This document shows, piece after piece, positions 38,500-47,110 of a stretch of 64,000 nt of DNA. Origin of the DNA: CAVVSQ01 sp963848825 (GTDB lineage: Bacteria > Planctomycetota > Planctomycetia > Gemmatales > Gemmataceae). The stretch is from positions 620,001 to 684,000 of the forward strand of contig CAWKFA010000002.1 in NCBI GenBank assembly GCA_963848825.1. The letters run 5' to 3'. How positions within the stretch are numbered: the stretch's first letter is position 1; each line of letters opens with the position of its first letter. The position numbers and the translations under genes were made by a program. Under the pieces are notes generated by a model. It had not been told where the DNA came from. It worked only from the letters and a program-made list of their open reading frames with translations, and made no database searches.

Positions 38500-39690
38500 C
38501 TAGGCCACCTGTTCTAGAAACTTTTTAATCCGGTTCATACCTTCGGCGACATGCTCTTTCGAAACGGCGTAGGAGATGCGCACGTGATGGTCCGATCCAA
38601 AGGCGGAGCCAGGAACCACCGCCACGTGAGCGAATTCCAGCAGTAATTCGGTGAAGGTATCGATGTTCCCAATCGACTTTTCCTGGTACGATCGGCCGAG
38701 AAACCAGGACACGTCAAGAAACAGGTAGAACGCGCCTTGCGGTATTGGGCAGGTGACATGCGGTAGCCGACCTGTGGCGTCAAAAGCGCAATCCCTTCGT
38801 TCGCTCAGCACCTGGTGGACATTGGCCAGGAAATCATCGTTTGCTGGGTCAAGGGCGGCCAGAGCACCAAACTGCGCGAGGTTGCAGGCGTTGGACGTTG
38901 TATGACCTTGCAGGTCGCTGATGGCCTTGATGACCGGGGCCGGCGCGGCCAGGTAGCCCACCCGCCATCCCGTCATGCAGTAGGTCTTGGAAAACGAACT
39001 GATGAGCACCGTGCGACTCTTCACCTCCGGAACCAGGCGAACAATGTTTTGGTGAACCGATGGTGCATAAACCAGTTTCTCATAGCATTCATCGAAAACG
39101 ATCACCAAATTTTTTGCCAGCGCGAGAGCAGCTATGCTCTTGAGTTCGGTGGCGCTGTAAATCACTCCTGTCGGATTATGGGGAGTGTTGAGGATGATGC
39201 CGCGCGTCTGCGGCGTGATCTGGCTGGCGAGAGTAGCGGCGCTTATTTGAAAGTTATCCTGTGCCGTTGGGAGAAAAACCGGTTTGGCGCCGGCGAGGAC
39301 CACCTGCGCGGGAAAGGTGACCCAATAAGGGGAAGGAACAATCACCTCGTCGCCAGGCTGAAAGAGCACCATGACGGCATTGTAGAGGGCTTGTTTGGCC
39401 CCGGCGGTCACGCCGATTTCATCCGGGGTATAGGTCACGCCGGTTTGCGCCGAGACTCTGGCGGCCAGGCCTTTTCGCAATTCCGCCAGGCCCATGGTTT
39501 CGGTGTACTGATTGCGGCGTCCATCGACGGCCGCCTTGGTTTGCCTTTTGATCGACGGGCTGGTGTCCAGGTCCAACTCGCCGGCGGCGAAGTTGATTAC
39601 GTCGACCCCCTGCTCCGCCAGGCGTTTCGCCCGGTTGCGCATGCCCGATGTTTGTGACCCTTTGATCTGCCGGGTTCGTTCCGCCAACAT
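38500..39690 (-). CDS. class I/II PLP-dependent aminotransferase
   Basis: The 396-aa protein has all aspartate aminotransferase-type I marks: VDVINFAAGELDLDTSPSIK, IILNTPHNPTGVIYSATE, VIVFDECYEKLVY, and SSFSKTYCMTGWRVGYLAAP with the PLP Lys in SKTY. The C-terminal Arg is in DHHVRISYAVS. I start it at MLAERTRQIKG (39690), because the longer frame continues into the REP-like hairpin. In this cluster its natural substrate would be the product of the PEP mutase-like enzyme, for example phosphonopyruvate to phosphonoalanine; that is an inference. Confidence 0.85.
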   Translation of the reverse strand: MLAERTRQIKGSQTSGMRNRAKRLAEQGVDVINFAAGELDLDTSPSIKRQTKAAVDGRRNQYTETMGLAELRKGLAARVSAQTGVTYTPDEIGVTAGAKQALYNAVMVLFQPGDEVIVPSPYWVTFPAQVVLAGAKPVFLPTAQDNFQISAATLASQITPQTRGIILNTPHNPTGVIYSATELKSIAALALAKNLVIVFDECYEKLVYAPSVHQNIVRLVPEVKSRTVLISSFSKTYCMTGWRVGYLAAPAPVIKAISDLQGHTTSNACNLAQFGALAALDPANDDFLANVHQVLSERRDCAFDATGRLPHVTCPIPQGAFYLFLDVSWFLGRSYQEKSIGNIDTFTELLLEFAHVAVVPGSAFGSDHHVRISYAVSKEHVAEGMNRIKKFLEQVA

Positions 39691-39724
39691 GACAGTTTCA
39701 CTTTCTGAGTGTCGGTTTGTGGTT

Positions 39725-39825
39725 AGCAGCCCGTTGAAAAAGGGGTCAGACCCCCTTGAAGCCAACAGAGTTTTCAACGTTTTGCAGCGTATTGAAGGGG
39801 TCTGACCCCTTTTTCAACGGGCTGT
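39725..39825. repeat. REP-like hairpin between PEP mutase-like and aminotransferase genes
   Basis: Standard arrangement: agcagcccgttgaaaaaggg, core, gaagccaacagagttttcaa centre, complementary core and caacgggctgt. It lies just upstream of the aminotransferase start, where it might affect translation of the message. Confidence 0.88.
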
Positions 39826-39890
39826 TGGACGTTCTCGAACAGATTAGCGTTCGGAATCCTTGGAGGAAAGCGCAAAGCCTGGAGAGGGGC

Positions 39891-40801
39891 TCAAACCACG
39901 TCCACGGTTTCGTGTACAGGATGATCTGATGGCAGCATTTTTGGGAGATATTTGCGTTCGCATTCTTCCAGGGCCCGGACGTTGACCAGTTCAAAAACTC
40001 TTTTCAGGGTTACCATGCGCTCGCGTAAAACCGAAGCATGGCCACTGGCGCAGGAGGCGAAGGGATTCTTCAATTGCCATGATCGCCGAACGGAGCACTT
40101 GATTGGCAAATATCACGATCTTGTAGCCGAGTTCATGGAGTTCGCTGGCAGGAATAGTATCGTACGTGGTGGGCACCGCGACCAATGGTGTGGCGTGTTG
40201 CCACTGTCCCGCGAAATCGATGAGCTGCCTGGGCGTGGGCTCTTTGGAATGGATAAGGACCGCATCGGCCCCGGCTTCGGCATAAGCCTCGGCGCAGTTC
40301 CAACGCATCGGCCAGTTCATACCCGGCGATAAAGGCCTCGGTCCGGCCGATGACGAACAGGTCTCCGCCGGTGGCATCCTTGGCCGCGCTGATTTTGAGC
40401 GCGTGCTCCCTGGCACTTACTAACTCCCGTTGCGCGCCGCCGTAAAAGCTGCAGCGTTTCGGGAAAATATTGTCCTCCAGGCATATCCCGGCGATGCCGG
40501 CCCGCCAAAACTTCTTGGCCGCGTGGGCGGCGTTGACCGCGTTGCCATAGCCATTATCGCAATCGGCAATCACCGGAATCGAGACGGCGTCATTGATCTT
40601 ACAAGAGGCACTGAGCTGGTCTTGCATGTCCAAAATATTGGCGTCCGGTAAACCATGCGAGGCGGATATTTCAAAGCCGCTCGCCCAGATGGCGTCGAAG
40701 CCGGCACGCTCGCCGAGCATGCCCCCCATGCCATCATGGGCGCCGATCACCTGCAGACGTCGTTTGTGCCGTAGAATTTTTTGCAAATTCTTGTCTTCCA
40801 T
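39891..40801 (-). CDS. PEP mutase/isocitrate lyase-superfamily enzyme, two frame breaks
   Basis: PEP mutase makes the C-P bond of phosphonopyruvate. The N-terminal part matches: RLQVIGAHDGMGGMLGERAG, FDAIWASGFEISASHGLPDA, and VSIPVIADCDNGYGNAVNAA. The signature EDKxxxxxNS region reads ICLEDNIFPKRCSFYGG, so Lys is Asn and Asn is Cys; the text there leans towards the PEP-mutase-like lyases. After breaks near 40305 and 40090 come AYAEAGADAVLIHSKEPTPR, LVAVPTTYDTIPASELHELG and a C-terminal HHETVDVV-type end. The ATG at 40801 follows GGAG. Chemistry is therefore likely C-P bond formation or a related C-C lyase reaction. Confidence 0.75.
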
Positions 40802-41004
40802 TACGATCTCCGTTCCAATTTGCGGTAACCTGAATTCATGGACTCTTGCAACTACAATACCGACCGATTATAAATCCTTCATGAGAACTACATAAAATCT
40901 TCTTCATTTAAGGTCCGTAATAAGAGATTAAGGCAGCCCCCTTGCTCCGACGGAGCGCTTACCTATATTGCCCCAGATTGCCGAATCCCCCAGAGACCAA
41001 CGCC

Positions 41005-42720
41005 GTGAACCGTTGTAGCCGCGCCGCCGCGTTATTTGTTGGCGGTATTACTTTTTTCGGCACCTTGGTGACGGGCATGGGCTTGCACCGCAGTGATTCT
41101 GCTGATGAGTTCGCCAACGGCGTCGTGGTTTCGGTATCCGGTCCTGGCTCGGATGCCGGGCTGACCATACTCAGGCGGGGCGGTAACGCCGTCGATGCCG
41201 CCCTGGGCACCGCGTTCGCGATGGTTGCGAGTTATCCGCAAGCGGGCAACCTGGGTGGCGGCGGTTTCATGTTAGTACATCCCGCCCCCGGAATGGGCGA
41301 GCCGGTCGCTTTCGACTTCCGAGAAACGGCCCCTTCCTCATCAAGCCGGACAATGTTCACGTCGAAGGATACTCCCTACGGACATCGAGCCGTTGCTGTC
41401 CCTGGGACGGTACGCGGCCTCGCCCTGGCACACCAGCGCTTCGGCAAGCTTCCCTGGACGGCAGTACTCGCACCCGCGGTGGTGCTTGCCCGTGATGGTT
41501 TTCCCATTGATGCCAATCTGGCGAAATCGCTCAACGATTACCTCGCCCATACGCTCACCCTGGCCAATGCGAGGGAACTGGACGAATTTGGACGAGTTTT
41601 CGGCAAGCCTGGAGGCGGTCGCTGGAAAGCTGGGGACCGGCTGGTGCAACCCGACCTGGCCCGGACGTTGCAGACCCTTGCTGATCAAGGACCCGAAACC
41701 TTTTACACGGGCGCCATTGCCCGGCAAATTCTCGACGAGATGAAAAGGGGCAACGGTTCGATAACCGCCGCAGATCTCGCGGGCTACCAGGCTTTCGCTC
41801 GCAAGCCGCTCTGCGCACGCTATCGTGGTTGCTACGACGTTTACACTCCACCCCTGCCAAGTTCCGGCGGCGCCTGCCTGATAGAAATGCTCAACATACT
41901 TGACGCTTTCGACTTGAAGCATTGGGGACGGTGGGCGCCAAAAACGCTGCATGTCATGATCGAGGCCATGCGCCGCGCTGGTGCTGATCGGGCCCGCTTC
42001 ATGGGAGACCCGGCTTATGTGCCGGTTCCGCCTTACCTCACGACCCACGCTTACGGCCAGCAACTGGCAAGGGCTATCGATCTGGAACGAGCGACCCCAA
42101 GCGCCAACCTGGCACCCGACGTAGCGCTGGCAGACGAGGAGAAAAGTACGACGCACTTTTCGGTCATCGATCGCGCTGGCATGGCTGTCAGCAGCACCTA
42201 CACGCTGGAACGTAAATGGGGCTCGCGCGTCGTGGTGCGCGGGGCCGGCTTCTTGCTGAATAACGAGATGTTCGGCTTCACCGTACTTCCTGGCCTGACG
42301 AGCCGTACCGGCAGACTGGGCACGGAACCCAACACGATCGCGCCTGGCAAAAAGATGCTCAGCTCCCAAACCCCGACCATCGTCGCCAAAAATGGCCGCG
42401 TCCGGCTTATCACTGGAAGTCCGGGTAGCCGAGCTATCCCGAACACCGTCCTTTGTATCCTCGTCAACGTCCTCGACTTCGACATGCCGCTACGCCAAGC
42501 CATGGCGGCGCCGCGACTTTCGCATGAATGGTTTCCAGATCAAGTCAACTTTGAAGACGCCCGGCACTTTCACGAGATCATGACTGTCTTGACCAAGATG
42601 GGCCACCATGTGACGTACGCGTCCCAGGGCGACGCTCATTCGATTTCCGTCGACCCCCGGACCAACCGCTACGTCGGCGTGGCCGATTGGCGGATCAGCG
42701 GTAAAGCGTCGGGTTACTAA
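41005..42720 (+). CDS. ggt: gamma-glutamyltransferase
   Basis: GGT cleaves gamma-glutamyl amides such as glutathione. The GTG start at 41005 gives a signal peptide (VNRCSRAAALFVGGITFFGT). Family landmarks: ILRRGGNAVDAALGTAFAM, AGNLGGGGFMLVHPA, FDFRETAP, and the autoprocessing Thr in DEEKSTTHFSVIDRAG, which becomes the N-terminus of the small subunit. The small subunit has QTPTIVAKNGRVRLITGSPG near its end and closes with VGVADWRISGKASGY. A longer TTG start at 40942 is possible. It lies divergent from the PEP mutase-like gene. Confidence 0.92.
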   Translation: MNRCSRAAALFVGGITFFGTLVTGMGLHRSDSADEFANGVVVSVSGPGSDAGLTILRRGGNAVDAALGTAFAMVASYPQAGNLGGGGFMLVHPAPGMGEPVAFDFRETAPSSSSRTMFTSKDTPYGHRAVAVPGTVRGLALAHQRFGKLPWTAVLAPAVVLARDGFPIDANLAKSLNDYLAHTLTLANARELDEFGRVFGKPGGGRWKAGDRLVQPDLARTLQTLADQGPETFYTGAIARQILDEMKRGNGSITAADLAGYQAFARKPLCARYRGCYDVYTPPLPSSGGACLIEMLNILDAFDLKHWGRWAPKTLHVMIEAMRRAGADRARFMGDPAYVPVPPYLTTHAYGQQLARAIDLERATPSANLAPDVALADEEKSTTHFSVIDRAGMAVSSTYTLERKWGSRVVVRGAGFLLNNEMFGFTVLPGLTSRTGRLGTEPNTIAPGKKMLSSQTPTIVAKNGRVRLITGSPGSRAIPNTVLCILVNVLDFDMPLRQAMAAPRLSHEWFPDQVNFEDARHFHEIMTVLTKMGHHVTYASQGDAHSISVDPRTNRYVGVADWRISGKASGY

Positions 42721-42745
42721 CTGGCGAATTACAGGAGCCTGCTCA

Positions 42746-43087
42746 ATGAGCACGGAAGACCGGCAGGAAATTGAGTTCGAAGAAAGCTCGGGCAATGTTT
42801 TTGCTGATTTGGGGCTGAAAGATTCCGACGAGCTTTTCGCACGTTCGCAAATCGGCGTTTTTGTCTTTAACATTCTAAAAGCCAAGAGGCTAAAGCAACG
42901 TGAAATCGCCACTCTGCTTGGGATTGCCCAGCCCGAAGTGTCCCACTTGATGAACGGGCATTTCAGCCGGTTCACGACGGACAAGCTGCTTGATTTTCTC
43001 AAACGGCTCGACCAGAAAGTCATTATCCAGGTCAGCCCGCATCGCAAGGGCGAACTTCCCGCCAACGTTCCTTTAAGTGAACGCTGA
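42746..43087 (+). CDS. XRE-family HTH protein, antitoxin-like
   Basis: The 113-aa protein has a helix-turn-helix at residues ~50-75: KQREIATLLGIAQPEVSHLM. The phrase FTTDKLLDFLKRLDQKVIIQ is typical of HigA/HTH_37-type antitoxins that pair with a RelE/HigB toxin. No toxin gene lies next to it; the upstream neighbour is GGT, 26 bp away and with an AGGAG site of its own. It may be an orphan antitoxin or a stand-alone repressor. Confidence 0.8.
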   Translation: MSTEDRQEIEFEESSGNVFADLGLKDSDELFARSQIGVFVFNILKAKRLKQREIATLLGIAQPEVSHLMNGHFSRFTTDKLLDFLKRLDQKVIIQVSPHRKGELPANVPLSER

Positions 43088-43149
43088 TATTATCCCACGC
43101 CCAGGCGCATAGCTGGGCAGTTTGAGAGACTTTCGCATTGTGGACCTTC

Positions 43150-43230
43150 CCGTCCTTGCCGATCAACTCGTAAAATCAGGGTGTGACAATGCCGAAATCC
43201 TGGAGCATTGTCGATCGACAGGCGTGCATG
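43150..43230. repeat. diverged ~80-bp repeat, copy 1
   Basis: The stretch with gatcaactcgtaaaatcagg, gtgtgacaatgccgaaatcc and ggcgtgcatg aligns with 43868-43944 (cgacgaactcgtaacatcag, aagaaaacctgag, ggcgtgcatg). The reverse strand reads as similar short peptides around YE(L/F)(I/V)G, so these may be decayed paralogous gene ends. The two copies flank the small membrane protein gene. The rest of 43088-43342 holds nothing else that I can support. Confidence 0.45.
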
Positions 43231-43342
43231 TAAAGGGTCGTTGGGCAATCGACCTTCTGCTTGCCAAGGAGTGACACATGAAGCCCAAAAACAGGCACGA
43301 CTAGTATGATAAGGGGAGGGTCACAATCAGGACGGACATTTT

Positions 43343-43819
43343 ATGCGTCACGGCTCCTTCCTTGTGGCCGCAGTGTTGGCTTTGGGGCCGGTTATCCTCG
43401 GCTTCGTCTGGGGTGTCAGCGAGTTTTACGCCCGTCAACCGGCGTCAATAAGCTGCAATTTTGCCGAGGTCGCCCTGTTGTTCATGTTGGCCGGTGTCTG
43501 TTTATCACTGGTGATGAAGACCGTGGACGAAGCCAAGTATCGCAACTGGGTCGGCACCGTCTCTCTGGGGTATTCCGTTGGTGTTGTGTTTTTCGAGCCT
43601 TTTCTTCTTCATCGCCCCGAGATTGATGAGATAATTGCTGCGGCTTTGGTGTTGGCTCCCCTTTTGGTGGCTATCGGTTATTTCGTCCGAGCAGGAGCGT
43701 GGGTGTCGGTGATTGGCGTCTCTCTTTTTGTGTTTACCAGTAGCGCTATGCTTGCCAAAAATTCCTACTGCTTTTATGAATGTTCAGGTTTCTTCAGATC
43801 GTTGAAAGTTCGAAGCTAA
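43343..43819 (+). CDS. small integral membrane protein of unknown function
   Basis: The 158-aa protein has four hydrophobic segments (FLVAAVLALGPVILGFVWGV, VALLFMLAGVCLSLVM, VSLGYSVGVVFFEPFLL and LVLAPLLVAIGYFV) with short polar loops and a cysteine pair near the end (CFYEC). It looks like a four-helix inner membrane protein. No family was recognised, and it lies between two copies of a diverged short repeat. Confidence 0.6.
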   Translation: MRHGSFLVAAVLALGPVILGFVWGVSEFYARQPASISCNFAEVALLFMLAGVCLSLVMKTVDEAKYRNWVGTVSLGYSVGVVFFEPFLLHRPEIDEIIAAALVLAPLLVAIGYFVRAGAWVSVIGVSLFVFTSSAMLAKNSYCFYECSGFFRSLKVRS

Positions 43820-43867
43820 CGTTTTGCGCTCACGACCCGGGCGTCGTCCAAGCACGACAAACTGCCC

Positions 43868-43944
43868 CTCCGGCCCGACGAACTCGTAACATCAGAGTGT
43901 GCCGAGCAAGAAAACCTGAGTTATTTGTGAGGGCCGGGCGTGCA
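43868..43944. repeat. diverged ~80-bp repeat, copy 2
   Basis: Counterpart of 43150-43230, about 65% alike by eye. It occupies the start of the otherwise empty 335-bp spacer 43820-44154; the rest of that spacer contains no gene I can support. Confidence 0.4.
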
Positions 43945-44154
43945 TGAGAGGCGATGTGGATGATCGATTTGGCGTTGGGAAAGAAGTGGGTCCAATTCGT
44001 CGAAGCCAGTTGGGATTTCGCCATCGTTGGAATACATTACGAGGCAGGTCGTCGGCAACCTGCTGGCTGGTCAAAATCCGAACTAATTTGCTTTGTAATT
44101 TGTGGATTCGTTTTTGGCATCAATTATTAATTCAGACTTGCTTGGAGTAAGGTG

Positions 44155-44514
44155 ATGCTCTATTTCAAAGCACCAGGTCGTTGCATCCAAAAAGACTTTA
44201 TTGCTGCGGAATGGGGCGAGTTCGTCCAGTATGTTGAAGTTGCCGAAGACCAGTTTGCTACTCGGCAGGTTAGGGTCTTTGCAAACGGCAATCTCCTTCG
44301 TTACGATCGAATGCATTGGTGCGATGACTTTGCAATGCTCTTGAGGCTCAAATTTAGCCGCAAGCCCAAGTGGGCTGTTTACTTCCCTGGCGCTGAAGTG
44401 ATTACTGCCGCCGAGTTTGAGAAGGTCTGGCTTGCGGCCCAGCGATCCGAGCTTTGGAACCAACAGATCGGACGGTCTCGTGTTCCTCAATGGGGTGTGT
44501 TTCAAGTTGGTTGA
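44155..44514 (+). CDS. small protein of unknown function
   Basis: The 119-aa product starts at ATG 44155 behind GGAGTAAGG. It is mildly basic, beta-alpha, with an aromatic centre (LRYDRMHWCDDFAMLLRLKF) and the segment PKWAVYFPGAEVITAAEFEK. It looks like a cytoplasmic single-domain protein. Lower GC than neighbours suggests acquired material. Confidence 0.6.
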   Translation: MLYFKAPGRCIQKDFIAAEWGEFVQYVEVAEDQFATRQVRVFANGNLLRYDRMHWCDDFAMLLRLKFSRKPKWAVYFPGAEVITAAEFEKVWLAAQRSELWNQQIGRSRVPQWGVFQVG

Positions 44515-44572
44515 GGCAAACCGCACACAACACAGCTTCACCATGGGCCTGTTATGCGAGCCTAATCGTGCA

Positions 44573-45229
44573 TTAGTATTGGTGTGAGGTTCCAGATGGC
44601 TGATCGCGTTTCCACTCAGTCAAGGGAATCCGTGGCATCTGAAACAGATCACTCGTACGCACATACCAACCCGCACCATGCATACGCCCGATTAGCTTTA
44701 ATTTCGGTGTATCAATATGGTGCTTGTCGCCATCGATAATTGCATCGTCGCGAATATGCATCGCCAGGACTCGACCGAGCACCAGGCCGCTGGTCGTGCC
44801 CAGCTCGACAATTTGCAGTAGTTCGCATTCCAGTGCGACCGGGCTTGCAGCGATGCGTGGCGGCTTGACCCGGCTGGACGGAATCGTTGTTAACCCGGCC
44901 TGCACCAACTCATTCACTCCATAATCGAAATCGATGGCGGTCACGTTCATCGCGGCGGCGTTTTCTTCCGAAACCAGATTGATGACAAATTGCCCAGTTT
45001 GTTGAATGTTAAGGCGGCTATCCTTCGGTTGGCCCGTTGAGCGACTGCCTATGCCAATGCCCACAACGGGCGGATCGCCCGCGAAGGCGTTGAAGAAGGA
45101 GAAGGGGGCGGCATTCAGAACACCGCTCAAGTTCTGGGTAACGAGCCAGGCGATGGGACGCGGCGTGATGGTCGAGACCAGCAGTTTATAGCGATTTTGC
45201 GCACTGATCTCGGCGAAATCAAAGAGCAT
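44573..45229 (-). CDS. flavin reductase-family FMN-binding protein
   Basis: The 218-aa split-barrel protein carries the family pattern LVSTITPRPIAWLVTQNLSG, then LNAAPFSFFNAFAGDPPVVG and KDSRLNIQQTGQFVINLVSE, which contact FMN, and LELGT-like LLQIVELGTTSGLVLGRVLA. These proteins reduce or bind FMN and often supply reduced flavin to oxygenases. No partner oxygenase is nearby. Confidence 0.9.
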   Translation of the reverse strand: MLFDFAEISAQNRYKLLVSTITPRPIAWLVTQNLSGVLNAAPFSFFNAFAGDPPVVGIGIGSRSTGQPKDSRLNIQQTGQFVINLVSEENAAAMNVTAIDFDYGVNELVQAGLTTIPSSRVKPPRIAASPVALECELLQIVELGTTSGLVLGRVLAMHIRDDAIIDGDKHHIDTPKLKLIGRMHGAGWYVRTSDLFQMPRIPLTEWKRDQPSGTSHQY

Positions 45230-45318
45230 TCCATTCTCCGTTAATTACCAGCCGCTGACGCTTCTGAAGCCCGCGTGCGCCACAGAGGAAGGATACTGGA
45301 CCACGAGCTGGAAGGGAC

Positions 45319-46968
45319 CTACCTGTTGGTGAGGGCACGGACTTCCTTGATCGGGCCGGCCAAGCTCTGCTTCACGTCGTCGATTCCTTTCCACGGGTCT
45401 TGCTTGAGCGACGCTAAACGTTTCGGCAAGTTGCGAACAGTGAACTGGTCCGAACGAATGCGGGCGCTTAGCTCTTCCCAGGTCAGCGGCGTGGATACGG
45501 GGGCGTTCGGGCGGGCACGCGTCGAATAAGGAACGACCGCGGTAGCTCCCCGGCCATTGCGAAGGTAGTCGATATAGATTCTTCCCGTGCGGGCAGCTTT
45601 GGACATGTTGGCCGTGTAGTGGGCCGGGTCGGCGGCCACGATCAGGTCCGCGACGCTTTTGCAGAAATCTTTCACTTCATCCCAATTTTGACGCCGGTCG
45701 ATGGGCACAACCAGGTGGAGACCTTTGCCCCCAGTCGTTTTAACAAAGCTCTTCAGTCCGAGGTCGAGGAGAAATTGACGTACCTGGCGGGCGCCTTGCA
45801 CCACCGTGGGCCAGACCACACCGGGGTCGGGGTCCAGATCGAAGATGAGACGGTCGGGCTTTTCGAGATGGGCGGCATGCGATCCCCAGGCGTGGACCTC
45901 CAGCGCCCCTACCTGGGCCAGGGAGATGAGGCCGGACACATCGTCCACAATGACATAAGGCTCCGTTTTGGTTTTTTCGCGAATGGGAAACTGGCGCAGG
46001 GTAGCCGGGGTGCCCAGGCCCGGGTGCTTTTGGTAGAAGCATTCTTTCTGCTGACCCTCAGGACAGCGGACGAGGACCAGTGGACGATCAACGATGTGCG
46101 GCAAAATCCAGTCGGCCACCGTTCGATAGTAATTGGCGATGTCCAGCTTGGTGATGCCCCCGTCGGGGTAAAGGACCTTGTCCGGATGCGTCAGGCGTAC
46201 GCCGGCCAACTCCTGTTTGCTCGCGTCATAGTCGGCGTGCGGATCCTTGGCGGCCGCACGCTTCACCAACTTGGCTGCCGGCATGGCGGCAGGCGCCTTC
46301 TTCACGCGGCTCTTCTTGGCGGCCGACGCTGGCGGCTTCGGCGACTTAACTTTGGACTTGGGTTTCGCCTTTGGTTTGGCTCCCCAGACCCAATCGCGTG
46401 CCGCCGCAATTTCTTCGAGACTGCGACCGGTACTGACGCTTAGCGGCTTCTCTTCCAACACATCACCATCGGTGATGGGTTTGGCCTCATCGTCGCGTTC
46501 CTTGAACAGTAGCCATTGCTTTTTGCCCGCGTCCTCAGCGGCTTTGCCGCCGATCCGCACCAGCATCCAGTCGCCGACGAGCTTTTGGCCGTAAAGGTGA
46601 AATTTTAGCTTGCCGCTCCGATAACCTTCGCGCGGGTCGCCGATTGCTTCCCAGGTACCCGTGTCCCAGAGCATGACGGTGCCACCGCCATATTCCCCCT
46701 CGGGGATGATGCCTTCAAAAGAGCCGTATTCGACGGGATGGTCCTCCACCTGCATGGCGAGCCTTTTGACCGACGGATCAAGACAGGGTCCTTTGGGGAC
46801 AGCCCAGCTTTTGAGAGTGCCATCCAGCTCCAGGCGAAAGTCGTAGTGAAGATGGCTGGCGTCGTGCTTTTGAATTACGAAAGAATTTCCCTTCGCGGCG
46901 CTCTTCTTGCCCTTGGGCTCAGGTGTCACATTGAAGTGCCGCTTCCGTTTGTACTCGCTCAAGCTCAT
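45319..46968 (-). CDS. ligD: LigD-type protein with phosphoesterase and polymerase domains, no ligase domain
   Basis: LigD mends double-strand breaks with Ku. The phosphoesterase domain is residues ~20-160: VIQKHDASHLHYDFRLELDG (H-x5-H-x-D) and EDHPVEYGSFEG (His). After a long Lys/Pro/Ala-rich linker comes the archaeo-eukaryotic primase-like polymerase: LVRCPEGQQKECFYQKHPG, LEKPDRLIFDLDPDPGVVWP (metal Asp pair), KTTGGKGLHLVVPI. The ATP-dependent ligase domain normally present in LigD is absent, so a separate ligase must seal. I use the ATG at 46968, because GAGG precedes it. No Ku gene is in the window. Confidence 0.9.
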   Translation of the reverse strand: MSLSEYKRKRHFNVTPEPKGKKSAAKGNSFVIQKHDASHLHYDFRLELDGTLKSWAVPKGPCLDPSVKRLAMQVEDHPVEYGSFEGIIPEGEYGGGTVMLWDTGTWEAIGDPREGYRSGKLKFHLYGQKLVGDWMLVRIGGKAAEDAGKKQWLLFKERDDEAKPITDGDVLEEKPLSVSTGRSLEEIAAARDWVWGAKPKAKPKSKVKSPKPPASAAKKSRVKKAPAAMPAAKLVKRAAAKDPHADYDASKQELAGVRLTHPDKVLYPDGGITKLDIANYYRTVADWILPHIVDRPLVLVRCPEGQQKECFYQKHPGLGTPATLRQFPIREKTKTEPYVIVDDVSGLISLAQVGALEVHAWGSHAAHLEKPDRLIFDLDPDPGVVWPTVVQGARQVRQFLLDLGLKSFVKTTGGKGLHLVVPIDRRQNWDEVKDFCKSVADLIVAADPAHYTANMSKAARTGRIYIDYLRNGRGATAVVPYSTRARPNAPVSTPLTWEELSARIRSDQFTVRNLPKRLASLKQDPWKGIDDVKQSLAGPIKEVRALTNR

Positions 46969-47110
46969 GACGCACCTCAGGTCTTGTGAAGCGCCGATGA
47001 ATGCAGCAAAAAACATGCCGGGGGCTGACGGACGCGGCGAGGTGACGGGTAGGTAATAGGTTCGTCCCGCGTTCCCTGTGGACGCTCACCCTCGGGCCGC
47101 TGCTCCGCCC

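Noticed and set aside
43150..43944. Integron attC sites
   Set aside because: No integrase is seen, and no convincing R''/L'' and L'/R' core sites were found in the repeats.
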